DNA of 64,000 nucleotides, taken from positions 4,800,932-4,864,931 of the forward strand of contig CM055742.1 of assembly GCA_029465975.1 (NCBI GenBank). The letters are read 5' to 3'. Each line of letters begins with the position of its first letter. The stretch's first letter is position 1. The notes under the pieces are model-generated. The model did no database searches. It was given only the letters and a program-made list of their open reading frames with translations, and was not told where the DNA came from. The stretch is from Dallia pectoralis. Lineage: Eukaryota > Chordata > Actinopteri > Esociformes > Umbridae. The position numbers and the translations under genes are program-made. This document shows positions 10,974-23,800 of this stretch, piece by piece.

Positions 10974-13900
10974 CAGTGAGGAACATCAGGATTACATACC
11001 CCATGCTATTGCTGTGTGTGATTTCTCTCCTGACCTCCAGACACCCACGGGGAGGACTAATGAAGTAGTGCAGGAAACCCGTTCATCTTCACCATGTGAA
11101 GGTGAAACATCTGCTCAAATGACTTTACTGCAGGGGCCAACTCCACCCCTCATCAAATGTACGTGCCGAATCACGCATGCTGAGAAACTAATGCAAATTC
11201 CGCACGCAAAAACAGTGTTGTACGCACATACAAACAGGTAGGTAGAATGACCACATGGTTAATATGGGTACTTGATACTGTAAATCGATGGTTATGCTTA
11301 TGTATTACAAATTAGTAGCGATTGTAGAAACCGTAACATGGAATTATTTTATTAATGATTAGAGGAAGGGATTGAGGCGGAGATCGCAGCATGAGGTCGC
11401 AACCCGTATTTCCCGAGAAGTCGAAAGGGAAATCGCTCCAGATCAGGCAGGTACAATGGCACAGCAAAGAACAACGAAAGAGAAAGAAACCATCCAATAT
11501 AGAAGCACCTGAGTATTTGTGGATTTTTAATCTTATCACGTTACAAAGTAATTGAATCACGTTACAAAGTAATTGAATCCCATTAAAGCAATTTATTCAC
11601 AGTACAGTAAATGTTGACGTCCAATCAGAGGTTTGTGTTTAGTAGCTTGAAATGGTACTGGTAGTCAGCATATGTAATAAAATGGGAGAGTTCGCGCACA
11701 TGCAAGAATGTGCACGTGTGGCCCACCTGCTAGTTAATGTGCGATAATAGATATAAGAAACCCAGACAATGTCAGTGAGCCAGTCAATGCTACAGGACTG
11801 TCACTTGTGCCGTACATGTACCAGCAGCATGTGGTGACAATAATGCAGTGACCTAGTGCTTGGTTACCTGATCTGGCGAGTCCAGTTGGAACGTCACAAC
11901 TCCCGGACCTTGAGACATCAGCCCCAGGTGGGTTTTTCGTCAGCCCCAAAAGGTTTTTCTGGTTGACATTTACACAGCTGGACGGTGTCAATAAAGCATG
12001 TGCAACGAGAATGAGGGAGGACTTTGTTCTGGCAAGATTCACCTACGACAATCTACTGATCTGGCTGCTGAAGTACATGTTCGAAACTAAATGTTTGGAG
12101 ACGATGCACAAAATGTTTGGAGACGATGCACAAAATGTTTGATGACTTTGCACGCAATTCCTTAAAAATCAATGTGCAGTACAGTAGTTGACAACAATTT
12201 CCCATAATGGGAAATTTCACCTTTTGCGTACAAAGACAGAGAGGAGTTTTCACTGGGTTTCGAGTTTTGGCCTGTGGGACTTGCTCACCTGCGTGTGAGT
12301 TAAACCGCTAAACAGCTGTAACATAAAACGTGAATGCCGAACCCGAATGGGATTAAGATGTCTGCATAAGTGGGGATCATGTAAACATTACTGAATTACC
12401 CTTCAGAACTAGAACCTTGCAAAAATACTAGAAAACACCACGCGAAAAGGACCATTCTTAATGTCGTACATAGCATTCCAGGGTATGGACACTGAGCAAG
12501 TGGAAGTTTTATAAACGGAACGGACAGGAACTCAGGGACTTATCAAACTCAAAAGACTCCCGGGTGATGTTTTGGGAGCGAGTCGTAACTTCTCCACCCG
12601 TGTTCCCCTGGTCATGTATCTCCTTCCTCACCCGGCTCCCACGTCATTGGCGCCGAGCCAAGAAGACGGCACCATGGCTTTGAGGGGCCCTCTTGGCGCC
12701 TCCTCTTTCTCCCATGTTCTCCTCTGCTTCTATTTCAGCCTCTCCCCTGAGCGGCTCCAGGGAAACCTCTTTGTATTCCTCCTTTGATGAGGTCCCCACG
12801 GGAGGCAGGTGCGCCCTGCTGGCTGCCTACGGAAGGTTCCGGAACATGCCAGTGGAGCGCTGATGCACACATACAGTATCTACCTTTTATAAACTTGATA
12901 CAATGGATCTACTTGTCACTCTTTTAATCATTCTTTTACAAGTTTTTCAGGCTTTGTTTAATTCAGAATTATTATCAAATAATGGCAATACTTTGCAGCC
13001 GCAGTTCTTAGCTAGGCCCCTTTGCCAGTTATCGGTTTATGAATTTGAATAAAGTCTGCTTAGGAAGTGTTATATGTCACTGCCATTTGGGTGCATTAGA
13101 AGCTTGGACGTATAGAGATACCTTGAAGCTCTCACCTAATTCCTTATTGTGTTATTTTTCTGCCGATACAGATACTAACCTCCGTTTGAATCACAGAAAT
13201 GCTTTAGGTGTCTTTTAAGTTTCCCGTACTAGAATGTCGTGGGAGCGCGAAAAACGTTGCAAAATATTAGCCATCGCTATAGAGCTTCCATGGTATGGTC
13301 TGGCGTCGTGTATGTCTCCAGATGCATGAGGTCATTGTCTCTAAAGCCTCGCTGACCGGGCCATGCTGACATGTATGTCTGTTCTTTGTTATAACAGTGC
13401 AGTGCCTTATGCAGACATACATTTAACCAAACCAATGTTTGTCAGGCTTACGACATAACATATGTCTTATTGTGCTGCATTATTCAGATGTAGAAAACGA
13501 TTTAATATCACATTATTCTTATTAGCGCATGGCGACGTTAGCCTGTGTCTAGCGTGCAAACATCAGACCTCATAACTACAGTGCTCGCGTTCTTGTATCT
13601 CCGAGACCTTTGAACTTTTTTTGTACCTTCGGAAAATGATTGATTCACCCGGAGTCTCTTGTCCTGGTTTTCTGTTCGTCGTTTAAAAAAATATATATTA
13701 CCATATCAAACTGTGGAAATAAGCATTCAAAGGCAGAGGGAGAAAAACATTCATGTTGAACGTTAATGCGGGGGTGTAGAATATACCACTTTTATTATGA
13801 ATAATTACCCTTTCTCTCGTCGTCTCCCCGTCTCTGATGTAGCTGTCGGTTGGTTTTCAGTAATTACGAGTTGAGTGTCAGTTTTTTTTGTGATTTCACT

Positions 13901-15085
13901 GATAAGTATAGCTGGCCTCTATTTTACCCCGGAAACACATTCACAAATCCACTTCAGTACAGCCATGTATTTATCCCTGATAACCCATTATCTCCTCTGT
14001 TGAATACAGCTTAATTGTTAGTCGTGTATCATTTTAAGAAGAAAAAAATATATATATGTACACATATGATTCTTGTTAATATGTTCATTCGCAGCGACCA
14101 AAACCGGCTTGAATGACCAGATCTTGTTTTTTTCACTTTTTTAATTCTTTAACTTCTCCCAGTGAGTTTATTGTAAGGTCTAATCGTCAACATTCCCTCG
14201 TGGAGTCTGAAGTGAAAACATTTAGATAGATGAACGAGACCCTTTCGTGATACTGTGATTGGCATCTGTGCCGGGCTCCGCGTTTTCCTTGTCCGTCGTG
14301 GCCCCTGGGGCTTTATTCACGGTGGGCAGTAAGTCAAACACATGGCAGTAATTCACATGGCAGAACCACAGCCTGGACAGATAGATACTATAGAATATAA
14401 TATGACTTATTGTCCTTCTACAGAAATAGACCCAGGACCACATCATAAAAACATAAACCACTCTAAAAAACAGACACCTTTGCACCAATTTCTGATCCCT
14501 GAGTGTAAACACAGCCACTACTAAAGCGCGTTTTCCCTGTGCATGGTATTTTACACCACATTAGGCATACTTCGCAAATAAAGAGGATTCTTTTCTAGCC
14601 AGCAGACAGGGCCATATCGAATTGCAAAAAATTAAGCTTACCGTACTGCAATTTACAGTGGAGCCCACATTTCCATTTCGAGAACCTCTCCCGCTAACTA
14701 AGCTCTCAGTTCACACAAAGTCGACTGCACCACATCACTAGATGGAAGGCATCTTCTCAGGAATCATTTTCCGGCTCCATCCGATGCGCTTTGGCGTTTA
14801 TCCCCCCACGACATCAATAAATATCCCTAACCCCCCTTATTGTCCTTCTATGGCTTGGCTATGAGACCCCACGTGGCAAGGCAAATGCAATCTCACAGGT
14901 ACAAAAACACACACACACACACACATCTGGTGGAACACTATTCATTCATGAGACCCAGGGTTTGCTGGCAGTCCTCAGAGTGGGTTCTAGAGCGAGCATT
15001 GTTGAAGTTCTTAGGAATTAATTGCAACCGGAGACATCGAGGCTGTCGTAAATATCCATAACGACAGGGAAACAATGAGCACGTA
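10974..15085. other. 4.1 kb unique noncoding DNA
   Basis: No gene could be assembled. Visible minor items are a 22-bp duplication (ATCACGTTACAAAGTAATTG) at about 11535-11578, a duplicated AAATGTTTGGAGACGATGCA at about 12089-12130, a GC-rich patch at 12555-12860 and a short (CA)n at about 14908-14925. The GC-rich patch has a roughly 50-codon stop-free minus frame but no convincing splice borders. TAATTA-type motifs are frequent, as in many vertebrate noncoding regions. Confidence 0.45.
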
Positions 15086-15187
15086 GCACTTCCTGTGTCT
15101 GGTTGATTATGCACTTCCTGTGTCTGGTTGATTATGCACTTCCTGTGTCTGGTTGATTATGCACTTCCTGTGTCTGGTTGATTATGC
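15086..15187. repeat. 25-bp direct repeat, four identical units
   Basis: Four head-to-tail copies of a 25-bp unit starting GCACTTCCTGTGTCTGGTTG and ending ATTAT, with no internal differences. Each contains CACTTCCTG, an ETS-type core (inferred relevance only). Confidence 0.95.
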
Positions 15188-15420
15188 TTAGTGGTTGTAT
15201 CATGTACATTAGCCCAGCAGACTAATAGCCCGGACTATGGAGGGTGGATGAATACTTGCTCATCCATCTCAGGAATAAGTTGTTACATTAGGACCTTCAG
15301 AGACAGGAAGTGGGTCTGAAACGTACACATTATCCACCGCTCTGGAGCCACCTAGCCCCTGGGAGAAATCATTCTCATCCAGCCGTTGAATAACCCAATT
15401 TACACTTCCTGTATGTGGGC

Positions 15421-15526
15421 CCAGAGAGAGGGAGAGAGAGAGGGAGAGAGAGAGCGAGGGAGTGAGAGGGAGAGAGGGAGAGAGAGAGGGAGAGAGAGAG
15501 CGAGGGAGTGAGAGGGAGAGAGAGAT
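15421..15526. repeat. GAGAGG purine tract
   Basis: Imperfect (GAGAGG/GAGA)n purine run with two near-identical 50-bp halves. The Ser-Leu-Pro frame on the other strand is compositional. Confidence 0.9.
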
Positions 15527-17689
15527 GCCACCACTGATGGGTTATTGGGTACACAGTCGCGTACAAATGTTTTATCTTACTTTTACCGTCTTGGTGTTGC
15601 AGGGATCTTTCTACCGACGAAAACAGAGTACAAGCGTGTGTGTGTAATTTAGAACTTGATTTACCACCACTAACTATGTCTCAAACAGCACTAGAGATGT
15701 CCATTAGCTCTAATCAAACCAACAAATCACGTCCTCTCTAACTGCAGGGATCGTTTTCCTCCTGAAGCAAACCCGGCTCATATTAAAAAACAGATATTAT
15801 AATTAGAAGCGTTGTAGTCTTTGGCTTTCTGTCAGAGCCCGTTGATATCACCATGACGATCTGAGAATCTGCTGCGTGAGAAAGCCTGCTTTCTGTGTCC
15901 ACATGTTTGAGAATGATGGATGTGCTTTATTTGCAAGCAGAGTGACAATTTGAAAGTGAGAAGCGAACAGCTCGCTCAATGCCACATGAGGACGGACGCT
16001 TCCGTATGTTTTCTTTTCACAGCTAGTGGTCCGACAAATGTTCCTCGTGAGTGCTCATCTGTTCAGTCACAGAGCGTGCAGTATGTCTCTATGCAAATAG
16101 AAAAGACGCTGTCGTCGACAAAGAAACGGACAGCATTTTTGTGGTTCTGACGGAGCGCTGGTCCGTGCCAAAGAACATTGTGAGTCCATATTAAAATCAC
16201 GACGAGCGACGAAACCCGAATAAACCGTATGTCCCCGTGACATTGCTCTCGAAAACAAAATATGTTGGTCCGGTTTGGCGGACTCGGATTAAGGTCTAGA
16301 ACTGAAGAGAATCTAGGTGAGTGGAGTGTCCTCTAAATTGACCCATTATGTTGTTGTAAAGGTAATTATATCTGCAGAAGTTCAAAAAAAGCAATGCCAT
16401 GGGCATTCTAACTCCGAACCGAATGGTGACAAGAAAAAAACAACGACCAGTCAGGTCGACAAAGCGATCGACCTGGTAGCTTTACATAGATTCTGAAGTG
16501 TGTATTTGTGACCAGACAACTTATACACAAGCTGAATTTTTTTTTTACCAAGAACACGACTGTGTGTCCTAGATCTACCTATAGGACATGCGTAACCTAA
16601 TGCTTTTTGGATCCACTTTGTCCAATGAAAACAAGACTACCCCAAGTCCTACACATTCCAATAAACTGAATATATAACAGAATGTGATTATGTCACATTC
16701 TCTCCTGGCAAGACTAATGCCCTCCAGGGGTGATCGAGGCAGGTTTGACAGTTAATCACTTTGTGCTTTCTTAAACACTGTAGCAGAAAAGAAAAAAAAG
16801 TCAATGTGTCAACATCTCTGGCCAAAAATCAACTACTCAATGTTCATCTTCAGGTGAATTGCTAGTAACAGCTGGCCATCTCGATGTCTGTGAATGTTTC
16901 GTGCTTGTTTTGACCTGTCTATAAATTAAATGGTTGGTTCTCATTTTCAATATGGAGTGTAGTTACAATCTAAAAATACATTAAGGGTTCTTGGTGAAAA
17001 TCAGATTTTTGGAACCTAACACACTTCCAGTTCCAGTTTTTCTTTTTGGTATCTTATTTCACAGCCTCCATGATGGGATGACATCTTCTTAGATATTTAA
17101 TCAAGTTTTCTCAACTTACCGGATCTCCCGTTATCTCTTATAAAAAAACATTCTGAGCTGCAGACGCGTCTTTTTAATTAATACGAGGCCAAGACAGAGC
17201 ATAAACAACTAAATGAACGGCTCCATTAGCAGCAATGCACAACCAAACAGTTTCACTAACAGAAAAAGCACAGCATGGGCCGATGCTAATGACAATTGCT
17301 ATTCAGTAGCTTAAGCAAAACCCCGTCGAAACTTTGCCAAATCGTATTTATTACCTGACTCGCCCGCCAAGGCTCGTGATATGAAATTGTGCCGTAATCA
17401 AATTAATTCATCACATGGACCAATAAGCATCTTCAATTGGACAGCCACATGCACTTATATAGAGGGAAAGCAGAGAGTTGGTCAGTTGAATTTAGCCACG
17501 ATGCTCGTTTCCCAATAGTTCCTCATAGGACGGAGATCATTATGATCTGGGATTTCCTTATTCCTTCTCTATTTCTGCTGTTTCTTGCTCAAAATGAGGA
17601 CAGTATTTTTTTAATTTGAAGTACCGACTCATTGTGTGCTGTGACACATTCCTCTCGTAACCATCATTAGAATATTCTGTAACGTGTGC
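15527..17689. other. 2.2 kb unique noncoding DNA
   Basis: AT-rich DNA without recognised exons. The part at about 17160-17480 has low-complexity-free sequence with ATTA/TAAT motifs and could be a conserved noncoding element, but no alignment is available to test this. Confidence 0.4.
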
Positions 17690-17694
17690 CTCAG
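17690..17694 (+). other. left target-site duplication CTCAG
   Basis: The five bases just before the left LTR (CTCAG) are repeated exactly after the right LTR at 25999-26003. A 5-bp duplication is usual for Ty3/Gypsy-type and several other LTR elements. Confidence 0.85.
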
Positions 17695-17849
17695 TGTAAG
17701 GGACAGAGTCCTGTCCTCCCACTCTATGGTGGTGATGACACCTCTCCCGCATCCGGAGAGAGGGAAAATTAGGGACTTGTTCGTTCACCTGTGTTTTTGT
17801 CCGCACCTGTGTTGTGTTTGCTCGTTAGTCCCTGTATTTAGTTCTGTCG
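17695..17849 (+). repeat. left LTR, truncated
   Basis: Matches the first 155 bp of the right LTR (25548-25702) without gaps and with three substitutions. It then passes directly into array sequence at TCTGTCG|ACCTCC. The LTR continues TCG-TTTCC and array units carry GGTCGACCTCC, so GTCG is shared at the joint. This fits a microhomology-type internal deletion. Confidence 0.85.
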
Positions 17850-20800
17850 ACCTCCAGACACGCTCCCGCCGGGTAGACCTCCTGACCCGCCTCCCGGCAC
17901 TGCCTCCTGACCCGTCTCCCGGCACTGCCTCCTGACCCGTCTCTGCCTGGTCGACCTCTAGACCTGCACCCTCCTGTCCGACCTCCAGACACGCTCCCGC
18001 CGGGTAGACCTCCTGACCCGCTCCCGCCGGGTAGACCTCCTGACCCGCTCCCGCCGGGTAGACCTCCAGACACGCTCCCGCCGGGTAGACCTCCAGACAC
18101 GCTCCCGCCGGGTAGACCTCCAGACACGCTCCCGCCGGGTAGACCTCCAGACACGCTCCCGCCGGGTAGACCTCCAGACACGCTCCCGCCGGGTAGACCT
18201 CCAGACACGCTCCCGCCGGGTGGGCCTCCTGACCCGCCTCCTCCGGCCCTGCCTCCTGACCCGTCTCCTCCGGCCCTGCCTGCTGACCCGTCTCCCGGCA
18301 CTGCCTCCTGACCCGTCTCCCGGCACTGCCTCCTGACCCGTCTCCCCCGGCACTGCCTCCTGACCCGTCTCCCGGCACTGCCTCCTGACCCGTCTCCCGG
18401 CACTGCCTCCTGACCCGTCTCTGCCTGGTCGACCTCTAGACCTGCACCCTCCTGTCCGACCTCCAGACACGCTCCCGCCGGGTAGACCTCCAGACACGCT
18501 CCCGCCGGGTAGACCTCCTGACCCGCCTCCTCCGGCCCTGCCTGCTGACCCGTCTCCCGGCACTGCCTCCTGACCCGTCTCCCGGCACTGCCTCCTGACC
18601 CGTCTCCCGGCACTGCCTCCTGACCCGTCTCCTCCGGCCCTGCCTGCTGACCCGTCTCCCGGCCCTGCCTCCTGACCCGTCTCCTCCGGCCCTGCCTCTG
18701 ACCCGTCTCCTCCGGCCCTGCCTGCTGACCCGTCTCCCCCGGCACTGCCTCCTGACCCGTCTCCCGGCACTGCCTCCTGACCCGTCTCTGCCTGGTCGAC
18801 CTCTAGACCTGCACCCTCCTGTCCGACCTCCAGACACGCTCCCGCCGGGTGGGCCTCCTGACCCGCTCCCGCCGGGTAGACCTCCAGACACGCTCCCGCC
18901 GGGTAGACCTCCTGACCCGCCTCCCGGCACTGCCTCCTGACCCGTCTCCTCCGGCCCTGCCTGCTGACCCGTCTCCCGGCACTGCCTCCTGACCCGTCTC
19001 CCGGCACTGCCTCCTGACCCGTCTCCTCCGGCCCTGCCTCCTGACCCGTCTCCTCCGGCCCTGCCTGCTGACCCGTCTCCCGGCACTGCCTCCTGACCCG
19101 TCTCCTCCGGCCCTGCCTCCTGACCCGTCTCCTCCGGCCCTGCCTGCTGACCCGTCTCCCGGCCCTGCCTCCTGACCCGTCTCCCGGCACTGCCTCCTGA
19201 CCCGTCTCCTCCGGCCCTGCCTCCTGACCCGTCTCCCGGCACTGCCTCCTGACCCGTCTCCTCCGGCCCTGCCTGCTGACCCGTCTCCCGGCCCTGCCTC
19301 CTGACCCGTCTCCCGGCACTGCCTCCTGACCCGTCTCCTCCGGCCCTGCCTGCTGACCCGTCTCCCGGCACTGCCTCCTGACCCGTCTCCCGGCACTGCC
19401 TCCTGACCCGTCTCTGCCTGGTCGACCTCTAGACCTGCACCCTCCTGTCCGACCTCCAGACACGCTCCCGCCGGGTAGACCTCCAGACACGCTCCCGCCG
19501 GGTAGACCTCCTGACCCGCTCCCGCCGGGTAGACCTCCAGACACGCTCCCGCCGGGTAGACCTCCAGACACGCTCCCGCCGGGTAGACCTCCAGACACGC
19601 TCCCGCCGGGTAGACCTCCTGACCCGCTCCCGCCGGGTGGGCCTCCTGACCCGCTCCCGCCGGGTAGACCTCCAGACACGCTCCCGCCGGGTAGACCTCC
19701 AGACACGCTCCCGCCGGGTAGACCTCCAGACACGCTCCCGCCGGGTAGACCTCCAGACACGCTCCCGCCGGGTGGGCCTCCTGACCCGCTCCCGCCGGGT
19801 AGACCTCCAGACACGCTCCCGCCGGGTAGACCTCCAGACACGCTCCCGCCGGGTAGACCTCCTGACCCGCTCCCGCCGGGCTGGGCCTCCTGACCCGCTC
19901 CCGCCGGGCTGGGCCTCCTGACCCGCTCCCGCCGGGTAGACCTCCAGACACGCTCCCGCCGGGTAGACCTCCAGACACGCTCCCGCCGGGTAGACCTCCA
20001 GACACGCTCCCGCCGGGTGGGCCTCCTGACCCGCTCCCGCCGGGTAGACCTCCTGACCCGCTCCCGCCGGGTAGACCTCCTGACCCGCTCCCGCCGGGTG
20101 GGCCTCCTGACCCGCTCCCGCCGGGTAGACCTCCAGACACGCTCCCGCCGGGTAGACCTCCTGACCCGCTCCCGCCGGGTAGACCTCCAGACACGCTCCC
20201 GCCGGGTAGACCTCCTGACCCGCTCCCGCCGGGTAGACCTCCAGACACGCTCCCGCCGGGTAGACCTCCAGACACGCTCCCGCCGGGTGGGCCTCCTGAC
20301 CCGCTCCCGCCGGGTAGACCTCCAGACACGCTCCCGCCGGGTGGGCCTCCTGACCCGCTCCCGCCGGGTAGACCTCCAGACACGCTCCCGCCGGGTAGAC
20401 CTCCTGACCCGCCTCCCGGCACTGCCTCCTGACCCGTCTCCCGGCCCTGCCTCCTGACCCGTCTCCCGGCCCTGCCTCCTGACCCGTCTCCCGGCACTGC
20501 CTCCTGACCCGTCTCCTCCGGCCCTGCCTGCTGACCCGTCTCCCGGCACTGCCTCCTGACCCGTCTCCCCCGGCACTGCCTCCTGACCCGTCTCCTCCGG
20601 CCCTGCCTGCTGACCCGTCTCCCCCGGCACTGCCTCCTGACCCGTCTCCCCCGGCACTGCCTCCTGACCCGTCTCCCCCGGCACTGCCTCCTGACCCGTC
20701 TCCCCCGGCACTGCCTCCTGACCCGTCTCCCCCGGCACTGCCTCCTGACCCGTCTCCCCCGGCACTGCCTCCTGACCCGTCTCCCCCGGCACTGCCTCCT

Positions 20801-23800
20801 GACCCGTCTCCCCCGGCCCTGCCTGCTGACCCGTCTCCCGGCACTGCCTCCTGACCCGTCTCCCCCGGCCCTGCCTCCTGACCCGTCTCCCGGCCCTGCC
20901 TCCTGACCCGTCTCCTCCGGCCCTGCCTGCTGACCCGTCTCCCGGCCCTGCCTCCTGACCCGTCTCCTCCGGCCCTGCCTGCTGACCCGTCTCCCGGCCC
21001 TGCCTCCTGACCCGTCTCCCGGCCCTGCCTCCTGACCCGTCTCCTCCGGCCCTGCCTGCTGACCCGTCTCCCGGCCCTGCCTCCTGACCCGTCTCTGCCT
21101 GGTCGACCTCTAGACCTGCACCCTCCTGTCCGACCTCCAGACACGCTCCCGCCGGGTAGACCTCCAGACACGCTCCCGCCGGGTAGACCTCCAGACACGC
21201 TCCCGCCGGGTAGACCTCCAGACACGCTCCCGCCGGGTAGACCTCCAGACACGCTCCCGCCGGGTAGACCTCCAGACACGCTCCCGCCGGGTAGACCTCC
21301 AGACACGCTCCCGCCGGGTAGACCTCCAGACACGCTCCCGCCGGGTAGACCTCCAGACACGCTCCCGCCGGGTAGACCTCCAGACACGCTCCCGCCGGGT
21401 AGACCTCCTGACCCGCCTCCTCCGGCCCTGCCTGCTGACCCGTCTCCCCCGGCCCTGCCTCCTGACCCGTCTCCCCCGGCACTGCCTCCTGACCCGTCTC
21501 CCCCGGCCCTGCCTCCTGACCCGTCTCCCGGCACTGCCTCCTGACCCGTCTCCTCCGGCCCTGCCTCCTGACCCGTCTCCCGGCCCTGCCTCCTGACCCG
21601 CTCCCGCCGGGTCGACCTCCAGACCCGCCCCCGCCGGGTCGACCTCCAGACCCGCTCCCGCCGGGTAGACCTCCAGACACGCTCCCGCCGGGTAGACCTC
21701 CAGACACGCTCCCGCCGGGTAGACCTCCAGACACGCTCCCGCCGGGTAGACCTCCTGACCCGCCTCCCGGCACTGCCTCCTGACCCGTCTCCTCCGGCCC
21801 TGCCTCCTGACCCGTCTCCTCCGGCCCTGCCTCCTGACCCGTCTCCCCCGGCACTGCCTCCTGACCCGTCTCCTCCGGCCCTGCCTCCTGACCCGTCTCC
21901 CCCGGCACTGCCTCCTGACCCGTCTCCTCCGGCCCTGCCTCTGACCCGTCTCCTCCGGCCCTGCCTCTGACCCGTCTCCCCGGCCCTGCCTCCTGACCCG
22001 TCTCCTCCGGCCCTGCCTGCTGACCCGTCTCCCCGGCCCTGCCTCCTGACCCGTCTCCCCCGGCACTGCCTCCTGACCCGTCTCTGCCTGGTCGACCTCT
22101 AGACCTGCACCCTCCTGTCCGACCTCCAGACACGCTCCCGCCGGGTAGACCTCCAGACACGCTCCCGCCGGGTAGACCTCCTGACCCGCTCCCGCCGGGT
22201 AGACCTCCTGACCCGCTCCCGCCGGGTAGACCTCCTGACCCGCTCCCGCCGGGTCGACCACCTGAACCACCGTCGTCGCCTGTCCGATCCCCTGATCCGT
22301 CTCCGCCGGTCCGGTCCCCTGACCTGCATCCGCCGGTCCGGTCCCCTGACCTGCATCCACCAGACCGGGCTCCAGGCCCGTCTCTGTGCCCTGACCCGTC
22401 TCCCGGCCCTGCCTCCTGACCCGTCTCCTCCGGCCCTGCCTCCTGACCCGTCTCTGCCTGGTCGACCTCTAGACCTGCACCCTCCTGTCCGACCTCCAGA
22501 CACGCTCCCGCCGGGTAGACCTCCAGACACGCTCCCGCCGGGTAGACCTCCAGACACGCTCCCGCCGGGTGGGCCTCCTGACCCGCTCCCGCCGGGCTGG
22601 GCCTCCTGACCCGCCTCCTCCGGCCCTGCCTGCTGACCCGTCTCCCGGCACTGCCTCCTGACCCGTCTCCTCCGGCCCTGCCTCCTGACCCGTCTCCCGG
22701 CCCTGCCTCCTGACCCGTCTCCCGGCACTGCCTCCTGACCCGTCTCCTCCGGCCCTGCCTCCTGACCCGTCTCCCGGCACTGCCTCCTGACCCGTCTCTG
22801 CCTGGTCGACCTCTAGACCTGCACCCTCCTGTCCGACCTCCAGACACGCTCCCGCCGGGTCGACCACCTGAACCACCGTCGTCGCCTGTCCGATCCCCTG
22901 ATCCGTCTCCGCCGGTCCGGTCCCCTGACCTGCATCCACCAGACCGGGCTCCAGGCCCGTCTCTGTGCCCTGACCCGTCTCTGCCTGGTCGACCTCTAGA
23001 CCTGCACCCTCCTGTCCGACCTCCAGACACGCTCCCGCCGGGTAGACCTCCTGACCCGCTCCCGCCGGGTAGACCTCCAGACACGCTCCCGCCGGGTAGA
23101 CCTCCAGACACGCTCCCGCCGGGTAGACCTCCAGACACGCTCCCGCCGGGTAGACCTCCTGACCCGCCTCCTCCGGCCCTGCCTGCTGACCCGTCTCCCG
23201 GCACTGCCTCCTGACCCGTCTCCCCGGCCCTGCCTCCTGACCCGTCTCCCGGCACTGCCTCCTGACCCGTCTCCCGGCCCTGCCTCCTGACCCGTCTCCC
23301 CCGGCACTGCCTCCTGACCCGTCTCTGCCTGGTCGACCTCTAGACCTGCACCCTCCTGTCCGACCTCCAGACACGCTCCCGCCGGGTAGACCTCCTGACC
23401 CGCTCCCGCCGGGTAGACCTCCAGACACGCTCCCGCCGGGTGGGCCTCCTGACCCGCTCCCGCCGGGTAGACCTCCTGACCCGCTCCCGCCGGGTAGACC
23501 TCCAGACACGCTCCCGCCGGGTAGACCTCCAGACACGCTCCCGCCGGGTAGACCTCCTGACCCGCTCCCGCCGGGCTGGGCCTCCTGACCCGCTCCCGCC
23601 GGGCTGGGCCTCCTGACCCGCTCCCGCCGGGTAGACCTCCAGACACGCTCCCGCCGGGTAGACCTCCAGACACGCTCCCGCCGGGTAGACCTCCAGACAC
23701 GCTCCCGCCGGGTGGGCCTCCTGACCCGCTCCCGCCGGGTAGACCTCCTGACCCGCTCCCGCCGGGTAGACCTCCTGACCCGCTCCCGCCGGGTAGACCT

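Noticed and set aside
12555..12860. Possible minus-strand exon in the GC-rich patch (about 50 stop-free codons, Glu-rich)
   Set aside because: Splice borders are weak, another frame is equally open in part, and no family could be recognised.
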